The notes under the pieces were generated by a model. The model made no database searches. It had not been told where the DNA came from and worked only from the letters and a program-made list of their open reading frames with translations. From the NCBI GenBank assembly GCA_037974335.1, contig CM075728.1:112525476-112589475 (forward strand): 64,000 nt of DNA, read 5' to 3'. Source of the stretch: Prionace glauca. Taxonomy: Eukaryota; Chordata; Chondrichthyes; Carcharhiniformes; Carcharhinidae. A program made the translations under genes and the position numbers. This document shows positions 10,888 through 21,674 of the stretch, piece after piece (the stretch's first letter is position 1; every line of letters starts with the position of its first letter).

Positions 10888-11039
10888 GTAAGGCTTGTTT
10901 AGAGACGATTACAAGTTCTTCTCATAATATATTTCTTTGCAATAATGAAGCTCCCAGTTAGATTTCTCTTACATAACATATTGTTACATTACATATTGTT
11001 ACAAATTATCTGCTTTTGGTACAAGCATTTTAAAAAAAA

Positions 11040-11395
11040 AAATGGACTCATAAAATCCCTACAGTGAAGAAGAAGGCCTTTCAGCCCTTCAAGTCTATAC
11101 CAACTCTCCAACACAGCATCTTACCCAGGCCCTATCCCTGTAACCCCACATATTTACCCAACTAATCTCCCTAACCTGCACATCTGAGGACACTAAGGAG
11201 TAATTTAGCATGGCCAATTGACCTATCCTGTCCATCTTTGGACTTTGGGAGGAAACTGGAGCATCCAGAGGAAACCCATGGAGACAGGGGAAGATGTGCA
11301 AACTCCACACAGACAGTTACCCAAGACCGGAATTGAACCTGGATCCCTGGCACTATGAAGCAGCAGTGCTAACCATTGTGCCATCGTGCTGCCCT
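11040..11395 (-). mobile_element. V-SINE (HE1-like)
   Basis: The minus-strand copy has tail, core (complement of ggaggaaactggagcatcc) and a tRNA-like head ending about 11395. Confidence 0.75.
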
Positions 11396-11896
11396 GGTGA
11401 GGATCACACAGCCAGTTGGAAGTCCAGGGCCCAAACAAGTAGGTAATGCTGAGATGCTAAGATCAACAGTACCTCGATCCCAAAGTTAAATTAAGCCCCC
11501 CCCCCGACAAAGAGCATTGACCACCCCCCACATAGAAATCAAGAGTCCCCATGGATATAGGGACTTTGCCCAATGGATTTAGGGACCCTCCTGCGTGTAC
11601 ATTGGGACATCTCCTACAGAAATTGGGACATCCTGGCAGACAAGGGAAACACTGCCATGCAAGGAAAAACTTGTATGCACAACGGCCCCTCCCCAGCACC
11701 CCAATTCTCCATGGAAAAGGGAAAACCACAGAAGGGGAACTTCTCCCCCATATGGAAATAGGTAACTCCTCCTGCATGTACCCCTTGCGAGTGCCTGCTG
11801 GATGTGCCCACTTGCATGTGCGAGGATGTCAGATGCAGTGCCTAGGCAAGCCCCTCAACCCACAGGACCCACAGGCATCGCTGCGCCCCCAGCAGT
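11396..11896 (+). other. Intron sequence, no feature recognised
   Basis: C-rich intron sequence. Open frames on both strands here look accidental, with low complexity and no family match. Confidence 0.4.
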
Positions 11897-12235
11897 CTAG
11901 AACATAGAACCCTACAGTGCAGAAACAGGCCCTTCGGCCCATCGAGTCTGCACCGAACACAATCCCACCCAGACCCTCTCCCCATATCCCTACACATTTT
12001 ACCTGCTAATCCCTCTAACATCCCAGGATACTAAGGGGCAATTTTAGCATAGCCAATGAACCTAACCCGCACATCTTTGGACTGTGGGAGGAAACCGGAG
12101 CACCCGGAGAAAACCCACGCAGACACGAGGAGAATGTGCAAACTCCACACAGGCAGTGACCCGAGCCGGGAATCGAACCCAGGACCCTGGAGCTGTGAAG
12201 CAGCAGTGCTAACCACTGTGCTACCGTGCCGCAGT
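11897..12235 (-). mobile_element. V-SINE (HE1-like), well preserved
   Basis: This minus-strand copy has a CR1-like tail (acatagaaccctacagtgca), the core (aaccggagcacccggagaaa) and a clean B box complement (gggaatcgaaccc) at about 12168-12180. It is the best-preserved V-SINE in the window. Confidence 0.8.
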
Positions 12236-13313
12236 AGTGATTTGTACTGACGTGACATCACACCTGGGGTGGGGGGAGTGGGTGCTGTGGACGGACGTTA
12301 CAGTATCAGCCCCATTACTTAGAATAAAATGTATTTAAATTTATGCAGATCAGGTTTAGACCCTCACTGGGCATGAATCTAATTACAGTCGGTGATGGGA
12401 GTGGGGTGGGCGTTGGGAACATCTTAAACTGAGATCTCGTTGGTGCAAAACACATTTTTGGCCACTTGTGAGGTTTAGCCGCCAATACAGGATTTGTGAT
12501 CGTGGTTGTTAAATTGCAGCCTTTGTTTGTGGAATTTGTTATTTATGTGGACATGTCAGTAATTGAAGCTCGAAACAATCACCTTATTCCTTGCTCTGCT
12601 ATTCCACATGTTTCTCCCTTTATTCAAATCTCAATCTTTTGACTTCCCTCACCCAGCTCTTTAAAGGATTAGTATCACCCTGACACAGATCCCTATTCCA
12701 CAAACAGCAAGTTTACATCGCACAGTTTGCTTGATTAAAAAAGGGAGTGTCAAAGGCAGGCGCGCAATTACACTGCGTGAACTCTGAACTTCATACTGGA
12801 GTTGATCATTAAGGTTAGAGTTCGACCGGTGTTCTTGCTCCTCCTTACCTGATAAAAAGAATTCTTAAACAGGCAGAGCAGAAAGCTGCTCTACACATTG
12901 TAGGGACATTTTCCATAGTGGGTCCTTCAACAAGGGTTAGACTCCTAAGCAACAAATCCAAAGGACCTGGTGCCTGTTATAGCAACCTCAACTAAAAAGT
13001 TTGTTTCAGATTAAATTTGCCACAGCAGTGTGCATTTCACATGGATATGTGGGTTGGAATTTTACTGTCCTGCCTGCCACGGGAATCAGTGAAGGTGAGA
13101 GGCGGACCGTGGAAAGATACATTGACCTCAGGGTAAGCAAGGCTGTAAAATCCTGCACATAATGTATACCAATTTCCTGACTGCATTTTCGAGGAAATAA
13201 TCAGATCTGACTGATAGAATGGGGCACATATGTCTTCCAGTGATTATATACAAATTGTGCAATTATTTATTGTCTAGTTTTCTGAGATTGGTTTATGTTT
13301 TATACTTTAACAG
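12236..13313 (+). other. Intron sequence, no feature recognised
   Basis: About 1.1 kb of intron before the transmembrane exon, with no recognisable repeat or coding signature. Confidence 0.4.
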
Positions 13314-13415
13314 AACATACACCTGAAGGAGCAATTATCGCAGGAATCTGTGCCTTTGCTGTGTTATGTTTAGGAGCATGTTTAGGAGTCTATTGCTGGA
13401 TCAAAAAATGTAAAG
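13314..13415 (+). CDS. NCR3LG1-like: B7-H6-like gene: transmembrane exon
   Basis: This 34-codon exon, phase 1 at both ends, has the acceptor tatactttaacag and a GTACGG donor at 13416. It encodes a short stalk (EHTPEG), then a hydrophobic helix of about 22 residues from AIIAGICAFAV to LGVYCW, then a basic stop-transfer IKKCK. That is a type I single-pass membrane anchor. The helix carries several small and cysteine residues and no charged residue, so no pairing with a charged adaptor is suggested. It fixes the V and C1 domains outside the cell and everything downstream inside, unless this exon is skipped. Confidence 0.85.
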
Positions 13416-14197
13416 GTACGGTCCTTTTCATTTCCAAAAAGAACTACAAATGCTTAAGTAAGAACTACGTGGATTTTGGATTTTTAAAGGCACTAAAGAA
13501 GTTGAATATGTGTTGTTAATGGGCGCTATCTTTCCCCTTAATTACTGAATCTCCTACAAATACCACACTAATCTTCTTCTCTCCCCTTATTTTTGACAGC
13601 CTGCTGCTCCAATGATGCCATTATTCATATTCTGGCTATCTCTCTGAATATCCACACTGGTAACAGGTATATTGTGTCTGTTACATAGGATCAATTTCCA
13701 GGTTTCGATCTAACCTGTGCTCCCCTTCATCTGCACACAACTGGTCACGGCAATCTTATTCTGAACTTGTACTTCTTTATAAGATGTCACCAAAGTCTTC
13801 AGTGGCCAGGAACTGTTTCCATCCTTATGTATCAGAGCACCTTCACTTCACAATCGGGCTCAATGATTCTGAGCCAGAGCGATTTGAAATACCAACATCC
13901 ACTGCAGATATATTTGTCTGGAGCTACTTCACAGTCCAGAGTCACTCACCGACTGCAGCCCAGACAAAAATCCTGCTCTGCTATAACGTAGTATAAATTT
14001 TATAATCATCAGGATGGGTTCAGCTTCATTTTACCTGAACAACGGAAGAGTTGAGACAAATGTTTCATTTGAGTGATATCATAAATTCCTAATTAAACGA
14101 CAATCTGCAATGGCATTGGTAAAAAATTCTCACATTCAGGATCAGCTTAGATAGTTTGTGTGCCTGTTAATATATTTTGATTACGTTGTTCTTTCAG
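13416..14197 (+). other. Intron sequence, no feature recognised
   Basis: No exon or repeat recognised between the transmembrane exon and the first tail exon. Confidence 0.4.
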
Positions 14198-14254
14198 AAC
14201 CAAGCAATCGAGAAGAAACTGAAGATGAAAGTAGCAGAGCTCATCTTTTAAGAG
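14198..14254 (+). CDS. NCR3LG1-like: B7-H6-like gene: first cytoplasmic tail exon
   Basis: This 19-codon exon, phase 1 at both ends, has the acceptor ttgttctttcag and the donor GTAAAT at 14255. It encodes EPSNREETEDESSRAHLLR, a strongly acidic and hydrophilic tail segment with no tyrosine. The exon is too small to prove from sequence alone. Good splice sites and matching phase next to the transmembrane exon support it. Confidence 0.65.
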
Positions 14255-14814
14255 GTAAATACTTATGCTGAGTACACAGTTTCTGTTCTCAGCAATTTAA
14301 CCTGAATTTAGACATTTATTTAACAACAATTAAGAGTCAGATATTATCAGAATGAATTTCAGTGAGAAAGGGCACCCCCAACTTTTTATTATCTAGGCCT
14401 TTTCAAAAGTTGGTTCAACATCACAGAGGAGATTCTTGGGCAGTGACTGAAATGCAGACATTATGTAAATTATTGCAGAAATATGCACATCAACGTCCTA
14501 AAAATAACAAATAACCAATGAATAGGGCACTCAGTAGAACCTCCGCCACATCATGTTAACTCATCGTTATTACAATCATGTCAAGCTATTTCCCTGTTTG
14601 GATGGTGATCTGCAAGTATAGAGCAGAAAGATAAATCTTTTTATTCAGAGCTTCCACCTCATGGAGGAGACTTCAGGCCAATTCACATTCAACAACCTGT
14701 TCTGAAAACACTGCTCACATTTTGACAGTTGTGACAAATTTGACCACAGCAGCTGAATGAATTCACAACATTAAAAAGGTCAATTTGCCCTATCTCCCAA
14801 TGATTATGGCTCAA
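14255..14814 (+). other. Intron sequence, no feature recognised
   Basis: Nothing recognisable. Confidence 0.4.
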
Positions 14815-15127
14815 AGAACAACACAGCATGGGAAACAGGCCCTTTGGCCCAACGAGCCCGCGCCGCCATTTTAACATTGAGTCCCCTCTCCACCCATGAC
14901 CCTTGTCTATGCTTATGGCACTCCACATTGAGGGAAGACTAATTTAGGGACAATTTGTTGCACCAATCAGCCTACTAGCACATCTTTGGGGTGTGGGAGG
15001 AAACCGGAGCACCCGGTGAAAACCCATGCAAGCACGGGGAGAATGTGCAAACTTCCACAGACACTGGCCCAAATCCATGTATCTGCACAACAAACAGTGA
15101 TAGTCACTGAGCTGTCGTGTTGCCCAG
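14815..15127 (-). mobile_element. V-SINE (HE1-like)
   Basis: The minus-strand copy contains the conserved core (aaccggagcacccggtgaaa) and a degraded tRNA-like head near 15120. Confidence 0.7.
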
Positions 15128-15359
15128 CATCTGGTCCAGTTTAAGCGTACACTAACGACATGAAGTACTAGGCTATTCTTGAAACAACCAAGAGCAGCCC
15201 TCGTACGACCCATCGTGTGTATGCCCCTTGTTGGACAACAAGGCGGACTGAAGTACCTGTGGATTAAATGAGAAAAACATCAGTATCATCCACATCCTTA
15301 TACGCACATTCAAGGGAATCCCCAAGTGAAAACAAATGAGCCAGAAAATATGTTGATTC

Positions 15360-15612
15360 CCAGGGACATCCCAAGGCTCCTGAACCTTATTTAAAACAGT
15401 CTCCAATATCCCTCCATCTCCATCCCGCTCATGTGCCTATCCAAGTAACGCTTAAACAACTCCAGCGTACCTACTTCCACCACCTTGCTTGGCAGTGCAT
15501 TCCATACCCCCACTACCCTCTGTGTGGAAAAACCTCCCTCTAACATCCGAATTATACCTCGCACCCCCCTCACCCTAAGCCCGAGGCCCCTCGTAATGTG
15601 CTCCATTAAAAA
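15360..15612 (-). mobile_element. CR1-type LINE 3' fragment
   Basis: Minus-strand translation contains GGFSTQRVVGVWNALPSKVV and KRYLDRHMSG, the C-terminal end of CR1 ORF2. Confidence 0.6.
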
Positions 15613-17047
15613 AAAACAGGATCTAGATCCAGATACATATTTTCACCAAAAACTAATTGTCTCTTTCTTGGGACATCTCCTACTGTGCACCAAGTTTCAC
15701 TGAAATCAGGCCATTCAGTTTTGAGATACAGTTGGGGCGATTTTGAAACTGCACACTCCGTGTACGGGAATGGCGGTGCGTGTTCAAAATCCGGAGAGCG
15801 CAATTTGTGCTGTCCAGTTTCCGAGTGCCGATCTTTCCAGCCTCTTGCCAGTGGAGCGGTATGAAACATTGTGGTGGGATGGCAGTACGCTCCTTTTAAC
15901 ACATTAGCATGTCATTAACAACACTTTCTCCAGATCTTCCGCTCTCACCAGATACGCTGTCTCCATTTACAACAGGTTCAACCAGACATAAACCTGTCAT
16001 GGGATTCTTCCCGGGGCGTAACGGTGAGCATAGCCAGAGGACAGAGACATGGCAGAGAAGTGGTCCAGCCCTTTAGCACAGATTGGCACTGCCAAGTTGA
16101 CACCATGCACACCACCAACCTGGCTATGCCAATCAGTGCCAGGTGTTGGCCCCATTCTGAACCTCATGAGGATTCATTCACATTTGGTTGTGGGCCTGGA
16201 GCGGATTGAGGAGCAGGGAGTGCCAGTAATGGCTGTGGGCTGGATGGGCACTGGCTCCTTAACTACTTTTGGCAGAGTGCCATAAGATCTGAAGAGAAAA
16301 TCGAAAGGTTTCTCTGGACTGAAACACGCCAGTTTTCTCACCAGAAGCAACATTTTACCATTTTCGGTAGCTTCTTCCCATTGTTTCCAAACATACAAAT
16401 AGACTAACAAATGAGCAATAACATTACCTCCAAACACGTTCACTGTGATAGGTTATTCTGGTTTTTTTTTATGTGGCATTGGTTGTGAGCGAAGAGCAGT
16501 TTACTATGAGCAGAGGGCAACGTGTCCCTCTTATAAAAGTATCGAGATTTTTTTACATTTAGCTAAGCAATCAAATAATCCTTAAATTAACAAATATTTT
16601 AAAAATTGCCACCTTTAACTTTGTAGCAATCCCATAGTCAAGCACAGAAGTATCACCTTGGATTCTGTGCTTAAGCCATAGAGTGGAGCTCAAACCCATA
16701 ACATTATGAATTAACACCAAGATTGCTGCCAATTGAAGTAACTGAATAGTGGAAGGCTGTGTGTACAGGCCTTGGTGACAGGATTCTGTCAAATATTAAC
16801 AATGGTTAATACATTCCATTTGCCATTGGGCTTCTGAATAGCAAACTATCAAATGTTCTCATTGTATAACACAAAATATTACCTCAATGACTTCAATTTA
16901 GCAGAGATTTGCCTGTATCTACATTGTAAATATCATGATTCTCATAAGGGCTCTGGATCTGAACTGGCAGTTCGCAAATCCTGCTTTAGTTACAAAGCTG
17001 CCATAAAGTGAGTAACATCAAATCACTCACTTGAAGAGACTCGAACT
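15613..17047 (+). other. No gene recognised
   Basis: Intron-like sequence of 1.4 kb. The open frames here have no family signature. Confidence 0.35.
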
Positions 17048-17312
17048 ATGATAGAATGGTCCCTTTAAGGGGACAGGTATGAGAGCGTCATGGGACTTTA
17101 CTGGGGCCTATCTGGGGAAGTGCATGAACTGTCACCCACTGGGTGTTAGAGTGTGGGTCCTGTTAAGAGGGAACCTTTGGTGTGAGCCTGGCAATTGATG
17201 AAACTAGACCTGTAGCTGCATTGAGCTTATTGCATGTAGTTTTATCTTTCCTTCAATAAACCACTGTTGTGATTCAAAATTTCCTTGTCATGATATCTCG
17301 TGCTACAACATA
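17048..17312 (+). mobile_element. Possible solo LTR fossil
   Basis: A 265-bp block begins with TG, ends near CA and carries an AATAAA signal near 17256 about 50 bp before its end, the layout of a small LTR. No internal region is seen and target-site repeats are not clear. The family is unknown. Confidence 0.25.
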
Positions 17313-17551
17313 AACAATGGTTCATTAGCTTGTTAATATCCCGATGCAACCAAGAAGACTCAGTTTGAGCAAAGTTTGTATGTCACTTGGTGAAAGTGAG
17401 ACAGCTGATGCTGCAAACCAATTAATCCGCCCATCGAATTTTTAAATAAACATTCCTGTCAGTTCAGTTTCTAGTTTGTGTCTAAATAAGAATACGCGGG
17501 AGAGAGCCGCAACATAAGAGTTCATATCACAATAATGCTTTTGTTTTGTAG

Positions 17552-17770
17552 TTCCGCCAACAATCAGTGATATCAAGAAACCACATGAAATAAGTTATGG
17601 TGAGGAAGCCATTCTGTGTTGGGACCTTACTGTGTTGAGACCAGAGCTGATGAACATTGTTGTATCTGTGAAAAGGAAAGGGCAGCAGGAAGCAAAGAGC
17701 TATTTCACTGGGAAATTTCAGCAGAGTTGTTATCAGGACCAAAGAGAGTAACTAGTCCCCTCAAAAATGT
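17552..17770 (+). pseudogene. C1-like domain exon, oldest copy (copy 0), broken by a LINE
   Basis: The acceptor ttgttttgtag and the flanking 110 bp match the acceptor regions of the three open C1-like exons. The translation starts VPPTISDIKKPHEISYGEEA. It keeps the B-strand cysteine (LCWDL) that the younger copies have lost. Relative to the others it has a single-base loss near 17700 that shifts the frame within the AKxLFHWE stretch. The exon stops at 17770, where CR1 sequence begins, and its second half is not found after the LINE. It is a dead exon and the most diverged member of the array. Confidence 0.75.
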
Positions 17771-18625
17771 GTGGACCTCAGGGTCCTTCCCAGTGACCAT
17801 GTCTGCAGTAAGTGCAGGTTGCTGGAGGAGCTCCAGCTCAAGGTGGATGAGCTGGCCTCTGAGCTACAGACACTGAGGCTCATCAGGGGGAGAGAGGGTG
17901 CCCCTAGACTGGCTAAATCTAAGGGTCAGGGACAAAAGGGGGCTGCTGGGAGGAGGAAGGGGGGTGAGGAGCGGAGGCCTCAGCCTCTTAACCTGCATAA
18001 CAGGTTTGAGGTTCTTGCTTCCAGTCTGGAAGAGGACGAGGCAAGAGAGGTTGGTGAGCAAACTGCACACGGTACAGTGATGCAGCAGGACATAGGCAAA
18101 GAGAAGGGGAAAAGGAACGTAGTAGTGATTGGGGATAGTGGGGTGAAGGGTATTGACACTGTCCTTTGTCACAATGACAAAGTGCACAGAAGGGTGTGTT
18201 GTCTGCCTGGTGCTCGGGTACAGGATGTCGCAGCTGGGCTGCAGAGGAATCTGGAGTGGGAGGGTGAGAACCCGGTCGTTGTAGTACATGTGGGTGCCGG
18301 CGACGTAGGCAAAATGCGGACTGAGAATCTGGGAAGGGAGTATGAGAAGCTGGGAATGGAATTAAAAAGTAGAACCGACAAGGTGGTTATCTCTGGGCTA
18401 CTGCCTGAACCGAGGGCAGATGGGCGTAGGGTTGATAGGATAAAGGAAGTAAATGGGTGGCTCAGGGATTGGTGTGGGAGGAATGGGTTCGAATTTATGG
18501 GGCATTGGCACCAGTATTGGGGTAGGTGGGACCTGTTCGGGCAGGATGGGGTTGGTCTGAATCATGCTGGGACCAGAGTGCTGGCGAATCGAGTAAAGAG
18601 GACTGTAGACAGGGCTTTAAACTAA
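17771..18625 (+). CDS. CR1 LINE ORF1: zinc-knuckle-like/coiled-coil and esterase-like protein
   Basis: This open frame of about 284 codons has no ATG at its left edge (first codon GTG), so the N-terminus is probably lost. It begins with a CSKC pair followed by a short heptad-like helix (LEELQLKVDELASELQTL), and then a basic, low-complexity linker. After that comes an SGNH-hydrolase-like domain: the nucleophile block VVVIGDSG near residue 117, the block VVVVHVGAGDVG, and a C-terminal GLNHAG with the histidine. CR1 ORF1 esterases usually have an Asn in the GxND block; here it reads GAGD, so activity is doubtful. The product would be a nucleic-acid-binding chaperone of the LINE. ORF2 starts just after it in another frame. 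Confidence 0.75.
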   Translation: MDLRVLPSDHVCSKCRLLEELQLKVDELASELQTLRLIRGREGAPRLAKSKGQGQKGAAGRRKGGEERRPQPLNLHNRFEVLASSLEEDEAREVGEQTAHGTVMQQDIGKEKGKRNVVVIGDSGVKGIDTVLCHNDKVHRRVCCLPGARVQDVAAGLQRNLEWEGENPVVVVHVGAGDVGKMRTENLGREYEKLGMELKSRTDKVVISGLLPEPRADGRRVDRIKEVNGWLRDWCGRNGFEFMGHWHQYWGRWDLFGQDGVGLNHAGTRVLANRVKRTVDRALN

Positions 18626-18660
18626 TTAGTGGGGGGGAGGGTGCGAGGGTAGGTGACGCT

Positions 18661-21399
18661 ATGAGGTCTAAAGTTAAGGATAGGGTACAGGTAAGGGAAG
18701 AGGCCAAGGATGTCCCAATTGGTGGCGTTACGGCAAGTAGGGTCCAGGTGAAGGCTGGGATGAAAGCGCTTTATCTGAATGCACGAAGCATTCGGAATAA
18801 AGTGGATGAGCTGATGGCGCAGATCGACACAAATGGATACGATCTGGTGGCCATTACAGAGACGTGGCTGCAAGGTGACAGGGACTGGGAGATGAATGTA
18901 CGGGGTTATCAAGTGTTTAGGAAGGATAGGCAGGAGGAAAGAGGGGGTGGCGTAGCTCTGCTGATTAAGGATAGTATCAAGGTGGTAGCAAGGGATGATA
19001 TCGGAGCCAAGGAGCAGAAAGTGGAATCGTTGTGGGTGGAGATTAGGAACAGAAAAGGGAGGAAGACGCTGGTGGGTGTCGTCTATAGGCCCCCGAATAA
19101 TGATCTGGAGGTGGGGCGGGCTGTTAACGCGCAAATAAGTGCGGCGTGCAGGAATGGGACGGCAGTAGTTATGGGAGATTTCAATCTGCATATTGATTGG
19201 TCGACCCATGTTGGACGAGGTGGGCTCGAGGAGGAGTTCTTGGAATGCTGCCGGGATAATTTCCTTGAACAGTGTGTGTTGGAGCCGACGAGGGAGCGAG
19301 CTATCTTGGATCTGGTGCTATGTAATGAGGCGGGTAGAATTAGGGACCTTGCGGTGAAGGATCCTCTTGGAGAGAGTGATCATTGTATGGTGGAGTTTCT
19401 GGTGCAGATGGAGGAGGAGAAAGTGGGTTCCCAGACACGCGTCCTTTGTTTGAATAGAGTGGAGTATGGTAGGATGAGAGAAGAATTGGCGAATGTGGAC
19501 TGGGGGAACGCGTTGGAAGGTAGGTCTGCTGAGGAGCAGTGGAGGATCTTTAAGGAGATCTTTCTTGGTGCTCAGCAGAAATTTATTCCGATGGTTAAAA
19601 AGGACAGTAGGAGGAGAGGTAATAAGCCGTGGATAACGAAGGAGGTGAAGGAAAGTGTTAAATTAAAAGCGGAGGAGTTTAGAGTAGCTAAGAGCAGTGG
19701 GCGAGAAGAGGATTGGGAAAGGTTTAAATGTCAACAAAGATTGACGAAGAAATTGATAAAGGAGGGTAGGAGAAGCTATGAGGCTGGGCTAGCACTTAAT
19801 ATAAAAAAGGATAGCAAGAGTTTTTATAAATATATGAAAAGGAAGAGGCTGGCTAGGGTAAACGTTGGTCCTTTAGAGGATGAGAAAGGGGAGCTAGTGG
19901 TAGGGGATAGGGATATGGCTAAGGTCTTGAATAACTTCTTTGTTTCTGTCTTCACGGAGGAGGACGTGAATAATTTGCCGGGTGTTAGCGATGGAAAGGT
20001 GGTAGGAATGGAGGGTCTTAATGACATTACTGTTACTAGAGAGGTGGTGCTCGACAGACTGGAGGGGCTGATTGTGGACAAGTCCCCAGGACCGGATGGA
20101 ATGCATCCGAGGGTTCTGAAAGAAATGGCGGAGGTGATAGTGGATGCCTTGGTGGTTATTTTCCAGACGTCGCTGGATTCCGGGGAAGTGCCGGAAGATT
20201 GGAAAACGGCTAATGTTACGCCGTTGTTTAAGAAGGGTGCCAGGCAAAAGGCGGGGAATTATAGGCCGGTTAGTTTAACGTCTGTGGTAGGTAAAATGTT
20301 AGAAACCGTCATTAAGGAGGAAATAGCGAGGCATCTTGAGGGGAATTGCTTGATAGGGCAGACGCAACACGGTTTCATTAAAGGGAAGTCGTGTCTGACA
20401 AATTTACTGGAGTTCTATGAGGATGTGTCTAGGGCAGTGGATGGAGGAGAGCCGGTGGATGTGGTCTTTCTGGATTTTCAGAAGGCGTTTGACAAGGTAC
20501 CTCACAAGAGGTTATTGCAGAAGGTCAGGGGACATGGAGTTGGGGGTAGGGTGTTAGCGTGGATAGAGGATTGGTTGTCAAATAGGAGGCAGAGAGTGGG
20601 GGTCAATGGATGCTATTCGGATTGGCGGTTGGTGACTAGTGGGGTGCCCCAGGAGTCGGTGCTGGGGCCTCAGCTATTTACCATTTATATAGATGATCTG
20701 GAGGAGGGAACCGAGTGCAGGGTGTCGAAATTTGCTGATGACACCAAGATTGGGGGAAAGGCAAATTGTGCGGAGGGTGTGGAGAGTCTGCAGAAGGATC
20801 TAGATAGGCTGGGCGAATGGGCCAGGAAATGGCAAATGGAATTTAATGTTGGCAAGTGTGAGGTGGTCCACTTTGGTAGGAGGAATGGTAGGAAGGACTA
20901 TTACTTACGGGGCGAAAAACTGCAGCAGGCGACGGTGCAGAGGGACCTCGGGGTCCTTGTGCATGAGTCGCAAAAACCCAGCTTGCAGGTGCAGCAGGTG
21001 GTCAGGAAGGCGAATGGGATGCTGGCCTTCATAGCGAAGGGGATTGAATATAAAAGTAGGGAGGTCTTGCTGCAGCTGTATAGGGCATTGATGAGGCCGC
21101 AGCTGGAGTACTGTGTGCAGTTTTGGGCGCCGCACCTGCGCAAGGATGTTTTGGCCCTGGAGGGAGTGCAGAGGAGGTTTACTCGGCTGATACCGGAGTT
21201 GAGGGGATTGAGCTATGAGGAGAGGCTGAATAAACTAGGCTTGTACTCGTTAGAGTTTAGAAGAATGAGGGGAGATCTCATTGAGACGTATAAGATGATG
21301 AATGGGATGGATAGGATAGAGGTGGAGAGACTGTTCCCGCTCAAAAAAGATAGTAGGACTAGGGGGCACAGCCTCAAGATAAAGGGGGGGGCGGTTTAG
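18661..21399 (+). CDS. CR1 LINE ORF2: endonuclease-reverse transcriptase, frameshifted at the C-terminus
   Basis: The frame is open from 18526; the first in-frame ATG is 18661, with a further one at 18760 right before the endonuclease. The domains are in order: APE-type endonuclease (LNARSI, ITETW, GDFN at about 19174, SDH at about 19375) and reverse transcriptase (YRPVSLTSVVGK, GVPQESVLGP, catalytic FADD at 20731-20742). Reading ends at 21399 because a G run near 21387-21394 has one more base than the related copy at 59487-60103. That replaces the last 60 or so residues. All catalytic motifs are intact, so this is a very young copy with probably one break. Confidence 0.85.
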   Translation: MRSKVKDRVQVREEAKDVPIGGVTASRVQVKAGMKALYLNARSIRNKVDELMAQIDTNGYDLVAITETWLQGDRDWEMNVRGYQVFRKDRQEERGGGVALLIKDSIKVVARDDIGAKEQKVESLWVEIRNRKGRKTLVGVVYRPPNNDLEVGRAVNAQISAACRNGTAVVMGDFNLHIDWSTHVGRGGLEEEFLECCRDNFLEQCVLEPTRERAILDLVLCNEAGRIRDLAVKDPLGESDHCMVEFLVQMEEEKVGSQTRVLCLNRVEYGRMREELANVDWGNALEGRSAEEQWRIFKEIFLGAQQKFIPMVKKDSRRRGNKPWITKEVKESVKLKAEEFRVAKSSGREEDWERFKCQQRLTKKLIKEGRRSYEAGLALNIKKDSKSFYKYMKRKRLARVNVGPLEDEKGELVVGDRDMAKVLNNFFVSVFTEEDVNNLPGVSDGKVVGMEGLNDITVTREVVLDRLEGLIVDKSPGPDGMHPRVLKEMAEVIVDALVVIFQTSLDSGEVPEDWKTANVTPLFKKGARQKAGNYRPVSLTSVVGKMLETVIKEEIARHLEGNCLIGQTQHGFIKGKSCLTNLLEFYEDVSRAVDGGEPVDVVFLDFQKAFDKVPHKRLLQKVRGHGVGGRVLAWIEDWLSNRRQRVGVNGCYSDWRLVTSGVPQESVLGPQLFTIYIDDLEEGTECRVSKFADDTKIGGKANCAEGVESLQKDLDRLGEWARKWQMEFNVGKCEVVHFGRRNGRKDYYLRGEKLQQATVQRDLGVLVHESQKPSLQVQQVVRKANGMLAFIAKGIEYKSREVLLQLYRALMRPQLEYCVQFWAPHLRKDVLALEGVQRRFTRLIPELRGLSYEERLNKLGLYSLEFRRMRGDLIETYKMMNGMDRIEVERLFPLKKDSRTRGHSLKIKGGAV

Positions 21400-21674
21400 A
21401 ACAGAGTTGAGGAGGAACTTCTTCACTCAAAGGGTGGTGAATCTCTGGAATTCTCTGCCCGTTGAAGTGGTGGAGGCTGCCTCGCTAAATATTTTTAAGA
21501 AACGGGTTGATGGGTTTTTGATAAGAGAGGGGATTAAGGGTTATGGGGAGAGGGCGGGAAGGTGGAGCTGAGTCACGACAGATCAGCCATGATCTTATTG
21601 AATGGCGGGGCAGGCTCGAAGGGCCAGATGGCCTACTCCTGCTCCTATTTCTTATGTTCTTATGTTCTTATGAT

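Larger units (their letters stand above)
17771..21674 (+). mobile_element. Young, near-complete CR1-type LINE
   Basis: This 3.9-kb element has ORF1 and ORF2 and a 3' end of tandem cttatgtt units at 21652-21674. It starts inside ORF1 without a visible 5' UTR, so it is probably slightly 5'-truncated. It interrupts host C1-like exon copy 0. The downstream flank from 21675 matches the right ends of the later tandem units, not the missing half of the exon. Confidence 0.85.

Noticed and set aside
11551-11907. 118-codon + strand frame between SINEs
   Set aside because: Low complexity, and a similar-length open frame on the opposite strand; no recognisable domain.
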